Below are positions 37,591 to 47,131 of a DNA stretch of 64,000 nucleotides, one piece after another. This stretch comes from an uncultured Clostridia bacterium (GTDB lineage: Bacteria; Bacillota; Clostridia; Oscillospirales; Acutalibacteraceae). The stretch spans positions 1 to 64,000 of the forward strand of contig CAMFBH010000003.1 in the NCBI GenBank assembly GCA_945948515.1, given 5' to 3'. The stretch's first letter is position 1; every line of letters begins with the position of its first letter. The notes below the pieces were generated by a model. The model was not told the DNA's origin and made no database searches. It saw nothing but the letters and a program-made list of their open reading frames with translations. The position numbers and the translations under genes are program-made.

Positions 37591-38613
37591 ATGAAAACAG
37601 TTGAATTGTTGGAAAAGCTTACTTCCGTACATGGCGTTTCGGGAAGTGAAGAAAATGTTGTATTGCTGTTAAAGGAATTACTTGAGCCCATTGGTGATGT
37701 GAGCACCGATTCCATGAATAATGTTTATTGCACATTCGGAAACGGTTATCATATATTGCTGAATGCACATATTGATGAAATAGGTCTTGTTGTTACCGAA
37801 ATAACAAATGAAGGATTTTTGAAAGTTGCAAAATGCGGGGGTGTTGATCCTCGTATGCTTCTCGGATACGAAGTTACGGTGCACGGAAAAAAAGATGTTT
37901 TCGGTGTTATTTCAACTCTGCCGCCACATCTACAAAAAAACGGTGATTCTGACAAGGTTCCCGATTTTTCCGATATTTCAATAGATGTCGGAATGAATTT
38001 TGAAGATGTTAACAAAATCGTATCGCTTGGAGATAAAATAACATTTAAAAGAAATTTTACCCCTCTACTCAATAATTGTATAAGCGCTTCATGCCTTGAT
38101 GACAGAGCAGGAGTTGCCTCAATTATTATAGCGGCTCAAAAAATTAAAGATTTGCATCTTCCCTGTAAAATAACACTTATGCTCTGCTCTCAGGAGGAGG
38201 TCGGAACAAGAGGTTCAAAAATCGGACCGTACGGCTTAAATGCTTGCGAAGCAATTGCCGTTGATGTATCATTTGCTTATACTCCTCAGGCGAAAAAAGA
38301 AGAATGCGGTGTGATTTCTAAGGGTCCAATGATTGGTATTTCTCCCGTATTAAATCGTGACATGACTGATTGTTTAATAAAATGTGCAGAAAAAAACGGT
38401 ATAAAATATCAGCTTGAAATAATGTCGGGAACGACAGGTACCGATGCCGATTCAATTTCTGTTTCGGAGTCAGGTGTTAAAACAGCGCTTATTTCATTGC
38501 CGCAAAAATATATGCACACACCTGTTGAAACAGTGAGCATTGATGATATTGAGGCAACAGCAGATTTGATATGCGCTTATGTTTGTGAAAGAGCAGGTGA
38601 AAATAATGCTTGA
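37591..38613 (+). CDS. M42 family metallopeptidase, first copy
   Basis: Di-metal aminopeptidase or endoglucanase-like M42 protein of 340 residues. Metal ligands fall in the expected places: H and D in LLNAHIDEIGL, D in SCLDDRAGV, E in CSQEEVGTRGSK, D in AVDVSFAY and H in KYMHTPVE. It probably trims short peptides in the cytoplasm; substrate specificity cannot be told. ATG 37591 has a nearby GAGGTTGGAA site. The last eight bases overlap the second copy, with which it shares family motifs, indicating an old tandem duplication. Confidence 0.92.
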   Translation: MKTVELLEKLTSVHGVSGSEENVVLLLKELLEPIGDVSTDSMNNVYCTFGNGYHILLNAHIDEIGLVVTEITNEGFLKVAKCGGVDPRMLLGYEVTVHGKKDVFGVISTLPPHLQKNGDSDKVPDFSDISIDVGMNFEDVNKIVSLGDKITFKRNFTPLLNNCISASCLDDRAGVASIIIAAQKIKDLHLPCKITLMLCSQEEVGTRGSKIGPYGLNACEAIAVDVSFAYTPQAKKEECGVISKGPMIGISPVLNRDMTDCLIKCAEKNGIKYQLEIMSGTTGTDADSISVSESGVKTALISLPQKYMHTPVETVSIDDIEATADLICAYVCERAGENNA

Positions 38614-39607
38614 AACACTGTGTAAATTAAACGGAACTTCCGGCGACGAAAATGTTGTAAGAAAATATATTATCTCTCAAATCGCTTCATACTGCGATTA
38701 TTCACAAGATGCGATAGGAAATATTATTGCATTTAAAAAAGGTAAAAAGAAGCATTCAGAAAAGCTAATGCTTTGTGCACATATGGATGAGGTTGGCTTT
38801 ATTGTTACGGGAATTACCGATGAGGGTTATTTAAGATTTGATACCGTAGGTGGTATTGATTCTCGCGCAGTAATTGACAGATGTGTAAGGGTTAATGATA
38901 TTAATGGTGTTATTGGAACTAAAGCAATTCACCAGACGAGTGAAGCCGAAAAGAAAAAAGCCCCAACCGTGAGTGAGCTTTTTATTGACATAGGTGCAGA
39001 GAGCGAAGCTGATGCAAGAAAATATGTTCGTGAAGGCGACTATGCATATTTTGTTTCCGATTATACCGAATTCGGAAACGGATATATTAAGGCAAAAGCA
39101 CTTGATGACAGAATAGGCTGCATGCTTTTAATTGAATTGATAAAATCAGATCTTGAATATGATACTTATTTTGCATTTAATGTTCAAGAAGAGGTTGGAT
39201 TAAGAGGAGCGAAGTGCTCGGCTTATTCAGTCAATCCCGATATAGCCATTGTGCTTGAAGCAACCACTGCTGCTGATTTGTGCGGTGTTACGGGAAGTGA
39301 TAGGGTATGTGTTCTCGGAAACGGGCCCGTTGTTTCTTTTATGGACGGAAGAACAATCTATGATAAAACTCTCTTTGAGCTTGCATTTGATATTTCTAAG
39401 GAATTAGAAATTCCGTGCCAAACAAAAACTGCAATCGCCGGAGGAAATGACGCAGGCGCTGTTCAAACAAGCAGGGGAGGAGTTAGAACGCTTGCAGTTT
39501 CACTTCCGTGCAGATATATACACAGCGCTTCAAGCGTTGTAAAACAGAGCGATATTGATTTCACAAGAAAACTGATAAAGGAATTAATCAACAGAATTTA
39601 TGATTAA
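38606..39607 (+). CDS. M42 family metallopeptidase, second copy
   Basis: Second M42 protein, 333 residues, divergent from its upstream neighbour. Ligands: H and D in LCAHMDEVGF, D in ALDDRIGC, E in NVQEEVGLRGAK, Glu in place of the Asp in VLEATTAADL, and H in CRYIHSAS. Glu at that position also occurs in family members, so activity is likely retained. ATG 38606 overlaps the preceding stop. Dodecameric M42 enzymes often form hetero-complexes, so the pair might assemble together, which is only a suggestion. Confidence 0.92.
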   Translation: MLETLCKLNGTSGDENVVRKYIISQIASYCDYSQDAIGNIIAFKKGKKKHSEKLMLCAHMDEVGFIVTGITDEGYLRFDTVGGIDSRAVIDRCVRVNDINGVIGTKAIHQTSEAEKKKAPTVSELFIDIGAESEADARKYVREGDYAYFVSDYTEFGNGYIKAKALDDRIGCMLLIELIKSDLEYDTYFAFNVQEEVGLRGAKCSAYSVNPDIAIVLEATTAADLCGVTGSDRVCVLGNGPVVSFMDGRTIYDKTLFELAFDISKELEIPCQTKTAIAGGNDAGAVQTSRGGVRTLAVSLPCRYIHSASSVVKQSDIDFTRKLIKELINRIYD

Positions 39608-40322
39608 TCAAATACAAAATAAGTCCGAAATCCGTGAGTTGAATAATTTTGATGTTTATTCAATAAGAATTTTAAGCCTTTTAAATGCATACGGATGTAA
39701 CTACAATTTTGCATCGTTTTATGTACAAATAAATGACGACAATGAAATCACCGCAATAATTTCAAGGCTGGACAGTGACTTTACATTAAGCTTTACAGAA
39801 AAAGCTGACAAAGATGAGTTAATTGACTTCTTTTCAATGATATCTTTTTCATCACTTCTTTGCAGTCCCAATTTTGTTTTAAACAGAAGCTATGAACAAG
39901 GCAAGGTTATGAAATCGCAAAAAAAAATCGAAATTTCATATCCTCACACAGAGATTGATGAATATCCAAAGCTTATGGATATTTTCAGCCTTACCGATTA
40001 TGAGGCTCAGGATTTTAAAAGCTGGTATGCAGACCTTAATCACAGAATTCGACACGGTTGTGCCAAGGCTTACACCTTAAATGTTAATGATGAAATAGTT
40101 TCTTCAGCATTGTTTTCTTTTATATACGGTGATTATGCTATTTTATCGTCTGTCAAAACTAAAAAAGAATTTACAAGGCTTGGATACGGTTCCTGCCTTG
40201 TTTCATATATGAACTGTGATTTCGGTAAAACTGTTTATTTGCTTCGTGAAGAAAACAGAAATGAAAACTTTTATAAAAGACTCGGATTTGAAAACTGTTC
40301 CGATTGGAGAATGTATAAATGA
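39600..40322 (+). CDS. GNAT-family acetyltransferase
   Basis: The first 140 residues are not recognisable; the C-terminal part (about 145-238) has the GNAT fold with an acetyl-CoA loop motif RLGYGSCLVSYM and final NFYKRLGFENCSDW, which is typical of N-acetyltransferases. Substrate unknown. It overlaps the M42 gene before it by eight bases and the following gene by four (ATGA), so it is part of a coupled chain. Length 240 residues. Confidence 0.8.
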   Translation: MINQIQNKSEIRELNNFDVYSIRILSLLNAYGCNYNFASFYVQINDDNEITAIISRLDSDFTLSFTEKADKDELIDFFSMISFSSLLCSPNFVLNRSYEQGKVMKSQKKIEISYPHTEIDEYPKLMDIFSLTDYEAQDFKSWYADLNHRIRHGCAKAYTLNVNDEIVSSALFSFIYGDYAILSSVKTKKEFTRLGYGSCLVSYMNCDFGKTVYLLREENRNENFYKRLGFENCSDWRMYK

Positions 40323-41590
40323 CACCTTTTTTTAATATTGACGCAAGAATTGAAGAAAAGTCAAAGCAAGCCTTAGCACTTTGTAAGGAGCAATTTGATT
40401 ATATTGATGAAATAACAGAATATAATCAGCTCAAGGTTTTGAACGCATTTATTAAGCACGGAATTTCGGAGAGTCATTTTGTTTCTTCTACCGGATACGG
40501 ATATAACGACAGAGGCAGAGACGATCTGGATAAGGTTTGGGCAGATGTTTTCGCTGCGGAGAGCGCACTTGTGAGACATAATTTTACCTGTGGAACACAC
40601 ACTCTCTGCGTTGCTCTATTCGGAGTTCTCAGACCCGGAGACAAAATGCTCTGTATAACAGGAACGCCTTACGATACAATACACAATGTTATCGGAATAA
40701 GAGGCGAGGGAATGGGCTCTCTTGCTGACTTCGGAGTAACATATGAACAAATTGACCTTGATGAAAACGGCAAAATTGATTTAGATGAAGTATCAAAAAG
40801 AGTTAATTCGGATATTAAGCTCGTTTATATTCAGCGCAGTCGCGGTTATTCGCTTCGTCCGAGCATTACTGTTGAAGAGGTTGCAAAAGCGGTTAATGTT
40901 GTAAAAAAAGCGAACAGTAAAGCTATAGTAATGGTTGATAATTGTTACTGTGAATTTGTTGATAAAAAAGAGCCGTGTGAGGTTGGTGCAGATTTAATTG
41001 CAGGAAGCCTTATTAAGAACGCCGGCGGAGGAATTGCTACAACCGGAGGATATATTGCAGGTAAATCCGCTCTTGTTGAAAAATGTGCATACAGACTAAC
41101 AACTCCGGGACTTGGAGCAGAGGTTGGTGCGTCATTGGGAATGAACAGAGAACTATATATGGGTCTGTTTTACGCACCTCACACAGTCGGTGAGGCTTTA
41201 AAAAGTGCAGTATATATTTCTTCATTTTTTGAGCAGTTTGGATATGATACAATTCCGAAGTATAATGAAAAAAGAGCAGATATTGTTCAATCGGTCGGTC
41301 TTGAAAATCCCCAAAGCCTTGTTTCATTTTGTGAAGGAATACAAAGCGGAAGCCCGATAGACAGCTATCTTACTCCTGAGCCTTGGGATATGCCCGGATA
41401 TGACAGTAAGGTTGTTATGGCGGCAGGAGCATTTACTCTCGGTTCTTCTATTGAGCTTTCTGCGGATGCACCTATCAGAGAACCTTATTACGCTTGGGTT
41501 CAGGGAGGGCTTAATTTTCATTCAGCTAAGATTTGTTCCGAGCTTGCAGCACAGAAAATGTTAGATAAAGGTATGTTAAAAAATGTATAA
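40319..41590 (+). CDS. PLP-dependent methionine gamma-lyase family protein (YnbB-like)
   Basis: Fold type I pyridoxal-phosphate protein, once called aluminium resistance protein, 423 residues. The Schiff-base lysine is in GSLIKNAGGGIATTGGYIAG; other conserved stretches are FVSSTGYGYNDRGRD, HNFTCGTHTLCVALFGVLRP and VYIQRSRGYSLRPS. The physiological reaction of this group is not settled; C-S lyase action on sulfur amino acids is inferred from the family name. In Bacillus ynbB lies near glnR/hflX, so the surroundings here differ. Confidence 0.88.
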   Translation: MTPFFNIDARIEEKSKQALALCKEQFDYIDEITEYNQLKVLNAFIKHGISESHFVSSTGYGYNDRGRDDLDKVWADVFAAESALVRHNFTCGTHTLCVALFGVLRPGDKMLCITGTPYDTIHNVIGIRGEGMGSLADFGVTYEQIDLDENGKIDLDEVSKRVNSDIKLVYIQRSRGYSLRPSITVEEVAKAVNVVKKANSKAIVMVDNCYCEFVDKKEPCEVGADLIAGSLIKNAGGGIATTGGYIAGKSALVEKCAYRLTTPGLGAEVGASLGMNRELYMGLFYAPHTVGEALKSAVYISSFFEQFGYDTIPKYNEKRADIVQSVGLENPQSLVSFCEGIQSGSPIDSYLTPEPWDMPGYDSKVVMAAGAFTLGSSIELSADAPIREPYYAWVQGGLNFHSAKICSELAAQKMLDKGMLKNV

Positions 41591-42287
41591 TTTTAAAGGT
41601 ATTTCTCCGGAAGCAATAAATCTTCTTAGTATTAATTCATTTGAAAACAGCAAAGCGTTTTATGAAGAGCATAAAAAGGAACTAAAGGAAATAGCAACAA
41701 TTCCCATGCGCCAAATTATGCTTGATTTATCAGATGATCTGACTATGCTTGACTCTAAAATGTACACCGATCCTACCTATACCGTTTCAAGAATTGCGCG
41801 GGATACACGAAGAAAAAATATAACACAAAGATACCGTGAAAACCTTTGGGTGATGTTTAGAAGAAATAAATTTGAATATCCCTTTGCACCGTTTATGTGG
41901 TTTGAGTTCACTCCTGAATGTTATTCATACGGCATAGCTGTTTTTCTTCAAAAGCCTGCTCAAATGGATGAAATAAGAAAAATTATGGAAAAGCATCCGA
42001 GAGCCTTCTTAAATGCTGCAAAAAGTCTTGAAAACGCAGGATATACTTTTTATTCGGAGCAGTATAAGAAAGACAGAAATCCTAAAATTCAGCCATCATT
42101 AAAAAAGTATTACAACTCAAAATGGCTTGAATTTGTTCATACAGATAATGACTTAACAAAAATTAATTCTCCTGAACTTATAGATGAATTGAAAAAGCAC
42201 ATACAGGTGTGTACTCCGATGTACAAGCTTTTAATTGAAGCATATGAAAATATGATTAGTGAAGGATTGATAGAAAATGACAGATAA
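41583..42287 (+). CDS. DUF2461 family protein
   Basis: A 234-residue protein of the DUF2461/TIGR02453 family, which has no known function. The family pattern is visible as NSFENSKAFYEEHKKELKEI near the start, MYTDPTYTVSRIARDTR, FEYPFAPFMWFEF and ENAGYTFYSEQYKKDRNP. It overlaps the preceding gene by eight bases and the phosphohexomutase gene by eleven, so it is cotranslated with them. Confidence 0.88.
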   Translation: MYNFKGISPEAINLLSINSFENSKAFYEEHKKELKEIATIPMRQIMLDLSDDLTMLDSKMYTDPTYTVSRIARDTRRKNITQRYRENLWVMFRRNKFEYPFAPFMWFEFTPECYSYGIAVFLQKPAQMDEIRKIMEKHPRAFLNAAKSLENAGYTFYSEQYKKDRNPKIQPSLKKYYNSKWLEFVHTDNDLTKINSPELIDELKKHIQVCTPMYKLLIEAYENMISEGLIENDR

Positions 42288-43767
42288 AGAATGGAAAAAA
42301 TTAAAAAGCGGAACCGATATCAGAGGAGTAGCGGTTGAAACTGAAATTGAAAAAATCGAGCTTACCGATGATGTTGTAAAGCAAGTAGTTTTCGGCTTTA
42401 TAAAATGGTATGGCGAAAGGTTTGGAACAGAGCTGAAAACCATTGCAGTCGGTCATGATTCAAGAATTTCAGCCTCAAGAATCAAGAATGCCGCAACCGA
42501 GGTTCTTTTAAATTTTGGAGTCAAGGTTTATGATTGTTCTCTTTCTTCAACTCCTTCAATGTTTATGACAATAGTTACCGATATAAAATGCGATGCTTCT
42601 CTTGAAATTACGGCTTCGCATCATCCTTATCAAAGAAACGGACTTAAATTTTTTACTAAAAACGGAGGTCTTGAAGGAGAAGATGTTGAAAGGATTTTAA
42701 GCATTGCTTCGGAAGAGAAATATGTTTCTCATTCTGCTGATAAAGAATGTATAAAATATGATTTCATGAGCGTTTACTGTAAACAGCTCCGTGAAATGAT
42801 TATTAGTGAAACCGGAAAAGAAAACCCTCTTGACGGGCTGAAAATTATTGTTGATGCAGGAAACGGTGCGGGCGGCTTTTATGCGGAAAATGTTTTAAAG
42901 CCTCTCGGAGCTGACATTAGCGGAAGTGTTTTTTTAGAGCCCGACGGAATGTTTCCTAATCATATTCCAAATCCCGAAAACAAAACTGCAATGGATTTTG
43001 CTTCAAAAGCAACGCTTAATGCTAAAGCGGATTTGGGTATAATTTTTGATACTGATGTTGACCGTATGGGTTGTATTGACTCAAAAGGAAATGAGATTAA
43101 CAGAAACAAGCTTGTAGCTCTTGCAAGCGTTATAGCACTTGAAAACTATGAGGGCGGATGGGTTGTTACCGATAGCCTTACCTCAGACGGATTAAGATCT
43201 TTTATTGAAAAAGATTTAAAATCACACCAGCTTAGATTTAAGCGCGGTTACAAAAATGTTATTAACAAGTCTATTGAGTTAAATAACAACGGTATTTGCT
43301 CTCCGCTTGCAATAGAAACAAGCGGTCATGCCGCATTCAAAGAAAATTATTTTCTTGATGACGGAGCATATCTTGCAACAAAAATTGTTATTAAGCTTGC
43401 TCAGTTAAAGGAACAAGGAAAATCCCTTGAAAGCCTTATTGCTACATTGGAAGAGCCGAAGGAAAGTGTTGAAATACGCATTCCGATTTGTGAAGAGGAT
43501 TTCAAATCTTACGGTAACAGGGTTATTGATAAATTGATTCAATCATCTGAAAAAGTACCGGGATGGAGCATTGAAAAAGAAAACTATGAGGGCGTTAGAA
43601 TTAACACTGAGGATGGTTGGTTTTTACTAAGACTAAGTGTTCACGATCCTATTTTACCTCTTAATATAGAGTGCAATAACAGCTGCAATTCAGAATCGAT
43701 TGCAAATAAAATTAAAAGCCTTCTCATGGAATTTGATAAGCTCGACTTATCCGGTTTTGACAAATAA
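42277..43767 (+). CDS. Phosphoglucomutase/phosphomannomutase family protein
   Basis: Alpha-D-phosphohexomutase of 496 residues interconverting hexose 1- and 6-phosphates. The catalytic serine loop is TASHHPYQRNGLKFF, the Mg2+ loop DTDVDRMG and the sugar-binding loop IETSGHAAFKEN. The usual TASHNP is TASHHP here. Close relatives have glucose, mannose or glucosamine substrates and the sequence does not decide between them. It starts within the end of the DUF2461 gene, 16 bases before addB, so these form a contiguous transcript. Confidence 0.92.
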   Translation: MTDKEWKKLKSGTDIRGVAVETEIEKIELTDDVVKQVVFGFIKWYGERFGTELKTIAVGHDSRISASRIKNAATEVLLNFGVKVYDCSLSSTPSMFMTIVTDIKCDASLEITASHHPYQRNGLKFFTKNGGLEGEDVERILSIASEEKYVSHSADKECIKYDFMSVYCKQLREMIISETGKENPLDGLKIIVDAGNGAGGFYAENVLKPLGADISGSVFLEPDGMFPNHIPNPENKTAMDFASKATLNAKADLGIIFDTDVDRMGCIDSKGNEINRNKLVALASVIALENYEGGWVVTDSLTSDGLRSFIEKDLKSHQLRFKRGYKNVINKSIELNNNGICSPLAIETSGHAAFKENYFLDDGAYLATKIVIKLAQLKEQGKSLESLIATLEEPKESVEIRIPICEEDFKSYGNRVIDKLIQSSEKVPGWSIEKENYEGVRINTEDGWFLLRLSVHDPILPLNIECNNSCNSESIANKIKSLLMEFDKLDLSGFDK

Positions 43768-43783
43768 TTAACAGGGTGAATTT

Positions 43784-46700
43784 ATGCTAAAATTAGTTCT
43801 CGGCAGAACTGGAACAGGAAAAACCGAATATATTTTTAATGAGATTAAATCTCTTTCAAATGATAATATCAAAGATATTTTTCTTCTCGTTCCCGAGCAG
43901 ACTTCTTTTGAATATGAAAAGAGTCTTCTTGAACTTCTCGGAGAAGATGCTGTTTCAAATATTGAATGTTCAAATTTTAAAAGGCTTTATCACGAGGTCT
44001 GCAAGGTTTACGGCTTCGATTCTGGAACAGTACTTTCAGACGGAGGAAAAATTGCACTTATTCAGCATGCCGTTTCTGCTTGTAGAGAAAATCTGAGAGT
44101 TTACGGAAAAGATAATCTTTCCGTTTCTTTTTATAATTCAATAAGCGATTTTTACCACGAAACAAAAATGTGCGGCATAGATTATAATGATTTGATGCAG
44201 GTATCCGAGAGTGATTGCAAAAAAAATCTTTCGGACAAGCTTCATGATATAGCGCTTATTTTGGGTACATACGAAGCCCTTTTAAAGAAGGATAATTTAG
44301 ACTCGGATGAAATACTTTCTAAGCTTTATAGTAAATTGAGTGACGGAGAATATTTCAAAGGAAAAACAGTATTCATTGATTCTTTTAATGGATTTATGAA
44401 TATTGAATATAAGATACTTTCTAAGATTATTGCACAGGCGGATTACGTAACCGTTGCGTTGCCATGCTACGCTTTAAGCGATAATCATCATGGCTACGGT
44501 GTGTTTTCAGCAGTTATCAAATGTGCTCAAAAGCTAATAAGAATTGCAAAAGAAGAGGGAATAGAGGTTAAAGCTCCGATTATTCTTTCTGATAAAAAAC
44601 GATTTTTAAACAAAGAGCTTGAAGCTCTCGAGGAAAATCTTTTAGACGAAAAATATACATATGATTTAGAAACGGAAAATATTTCTATTTACAAATCATT
44701 CGACATCAGTGAGGAATGTGAATATATTGCCTCAAAAATCAAGGAGATGTTATTTAACGGAGAGTGCCGTGCCCGTGATATTGCAGTTGTTACAAGAGAT
44801 TTATCCTCATATGGAGACGAGCTTTCTGCGGCTTTCAAAAAGTACGGCGTTCCGTTTTACGACGATGAGCGCCAGCCCATCGGCACTCAGCCGCTTATTG
44901 CGTTTGTAAAATATCTTTTCAGGGTTATTAATTATTCTTTTAATTCCGATGATGTTTTGTCACTCGCAAAAACAGGTATGTTTGATATAAGCAATGAACA
45001 AATCTCCAACCTTGATAACTATGTATTTACATGGAAAATCAACTCAAGCGCATGGACAAAGCCGTTTGAAAAATCACCCAAAGGCTTTTCACCGGATATG
45101 AGTGAGAATGATAAGGCTCTTTTAGCTGAATTAAACAGAACAAGGTCTGCAATAATCGAGCCTGTTTTGAAGTTTAAAAACACAATAAAGAATAAAAGTG
45201 TTTTGGAAATATGTAAAGCAATTTACAACCTGCTTGTTTTTGAAATTAACGCAGATAAAAAATTGAAAAATATTGCTGAAATTCTTCGTATGTCAGATTT
45301 GAATAATCTTGCATTAGAGCAAAACAGAGTTTGGGATTATTTAATGGATCTGTTGAATCAATTTGCACTGACAATCGGAAACACCCGTATTTCAAGTTCT
45401 GAGTTTGCTGAGCTCTTTTCATTAGCTGTTGATAATGAAAGCCTCGGTTCTTTACCGAGCGGTCTTGACAATGTTCAGTTTGGACAGGCAGACAGAATTC
45501 GTCTAAATAACCCATATGCTGTTTTTGTAACAGGATTAAGCCAGGATGATTTTCCGAAAACGAATATTAACAATTCTCTTCTTTCTGATTCGGAAAGAAA
45601 AGAACTTGCAGAGTTAAATTTCGAACTGTTAGACAACAGAGCAGAGAAAGACTCTCTCGAAAAATTTATAACTTACAATAGCGTATCCGGTTCAAGGAAC
45701 AAGGTTTTTCTTAGTTATTCTTCAAATGTAAATGATTCTGCAAAAGAACAATCTTCAGTGATTACTTCCGTTTTAAAAATTTTTCCAAAAATCAGAATTA
45801 AAGACAAAAAGGATTGTTTGCCACAAAATAGTATTTTCAGCCGAGATTCTGCTTTTGATTACCTTGCTTCAAATTACGAAAGCTCAAATGAATATGTTTG
45901 TGCTCTAAAGGAATATTTTAAAAACGATTACCGCCTTGAAGCACTCAAAGCACAGTACGAAAATAAGGATCCCGAAATTGTTGATAAAAACACAGCTCTC
46001 AACCTTTTCGGTGGGGATATGTTTATTTCCGCTTCAAGAATTGAAGATTACTACAATTGTGCTTTCAGATATTTTTGCAAATTCGGTCTCGGTGCAAGAG
46101 TTAAAACTCCTGCTGAAATGGATTCAATGAAAACAGGAACACTTATACACTATGTTCTTGAAATATTATTTTCGGAAAATTCAATTCAAGAACTCAGTAA
46201 AATATCTGAAAGTGATTTATATTTAATCATCCACGATTTGCTTAATAGATTTTTTATCGAGCAAATCGGAAAAAGTGAGGACTTCAGCGCTCGTTTTAAT
46301 TATCAGTTTATGCGCCTTGCAAAGCTTCTTTTCAGCATTGTTATGAGACTTCTTGAAGAATTTTCTCAAAGCGATTTCGAACCGGTTGGATTTGAAGTTT
46401 CAATTGATAAGGACGGCGAAGTCAAATCACCTTATGTTAATATTTCAGACGGCTATAAGATTGGAATAAGAGGCTCTGTTGACAGGGTTGACTTATGTGA
46501 AAATAACGGCAAAAAATATGTTAGGGTTGTAGATTACAAATCCGGAAAAAAGGAATTTCTTTTGAGTGATGTTATCAATGGTCTTAATCTGCAAATGTTT
46601 GTTTATCTTTTTGCGTTGTGTAAAGATAAAGAAAACAAATTCAGCGGAATACCCGCAGGAGTTCTTTATATGCACTCATCCAGGAGCGACTATTCCGTTT

Positions 46701-47131
46701 CAAGAAGCAATATTGAAAAAGATATTAAATCATCTCAGAACAAAGAATACTGTATGAAAGGTTTAATTCTCAATGATTCTGAGAATACCGTTGCAGAACT
46801 GATGGAGCATGATTTAAAAGGCAATTATATTCCGGCTAAAATGAAATCAACCGGCGAGCTCGGTGGTAATATTGCAACACTTGAAGAATTAGGAGCACTT
46901 TCAAAAAAGGTAGATTATTTGATTTCACAAATGGGGTTCTCTCTTCACAACGGTATTATTGCACAAAACCCCGCAGACGGTAAAAATCACGATTTAACAT
47001 GTGATTTCTGTGATTATTATTCTGTTTGCTCAAACAGAAAAGAATATTCTAAGCGTTCATTGCTACAGCCTGACAATGACGAAGTTCTTGAAATGCTCAG
47101 AGAGGAGAATAATAATGCCGGAATGGACTAA
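43784..47131 (+). CDS. addB: AddB subunit of helicase-nuclease AddAB
   Basis: AddB partner of the double-strand-break resection machine. The N-terminal ATPase-like domain has the P-loop GRTGTGKTEYI; the central region is an inactivated helicase domain; and the C-terminal PD-(D/E)xK nuclease has VRVVDYKSGKKEF. The iron-sulfur cysteines expected of AddB are present at C759 and C1073, C1076 and C1082 (CDFCDYYSVC). Length 1115 residues. It overlaps addA by 17 bases. Its neighbours recN and xseAB are also repair genes but not adjacent. Confidence 0.95.
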   Translation: MLKLVLGRTGTGKTEYIFNEIKSLSNDNIKDIFLLVPEQTSFEYEKSLLELLGEDAVSNIECSNFKRLYHEVCKVYGFDSGTVLSDGGKIALIQHAVSACRENLRVYGKDNLSVSFYNSISDFYHETKMCGIDYNDLMQVSESDCKKNLSDKLHDIALILGTYEALLKKDNLDSDEILSKLYSKLSDGEYFKGKTVFIDSFNGFMNIEYKILSKIIAQADYVTVALPCYALSDNHHGYGVFSAVIKCAQKLIRIAKEEGIEVKAPIILSDKKRFLNKELEALEENLLDEKYTYDLETENISIYKSFDISEECEYIASKIKEMLFNGECRARDIAVVTRDLSSYGDELSAAFKKYGVPFYDDERQPIGTQPLIAFVKYLFRVINYSFNSDDVLSLAKTGMFDISNEQISNLDNYVFTWKINSSAWTKPFEKSPKGFSPDMSENDKALLAELNRTRSAIIEPVLKFKNTIKNKSVLEICKAIYNLLVFEINADKKLKNIAEILRMSDLNNLALEQNRVWDYLMDLLNQFALTIGNTRISSSEFAELFSLAVDNESLGSLPSGLDNVQFGQADRIRLNNPYAVFVTGLSQDDFPKTNINNSLLSDSERKELAELNFELLDNRAEKDSLEKFITYNSVSGSRNKVFLSYSSNVNDSAKEQSSVITSVLKIFPKIRIKDKKDCLPQNSIFSRDSAFDYLASNYESSNEYVCALKEYFKNDYRLEALKAQYENKDPEIVDKNTALNLFGGDMFISASRIEDYYNCAFRYFCKFGLGARVKTPAEMDSMKTGTLIHYVLEILFSENSIQELSKISESDLYLIIHDLLNRFFIEQIGKSEDFSARFNYQFMRLAKLLFSIVMRLLEEFSQSDFEPVGFEVSIDKDGEVKSPYVNISDGYKIGIRGSVDRVDLCENNGKKYVRVVDYKSGKKEFLLSDVINGLNLQMFVYLFALCKDKENKFSGIPAGVLYMHSSRSDYSVSRSNIEKDIKSSQNKEYCMKGLILNDSENTVAELMEHDLKGNYIPAKMKSTGELGGNIATLEELGALSKKVDYLISQMGFSLHNGIIAQNPADGKNHDLTCDFCDYYSVCSNRKEYSKRSLLQPDNDEVLEMLREENNNAGMD

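Noticed and set aside
47001..47114. N-terminal extension of AddA upstream of ATG 47115
   Set aside because: It lies inside the C-terminal coding region of addB in another frame, has no ribosome site, and does not resemble AddA N-termini; ATG 47115 with AGAGGAG gives the family start.
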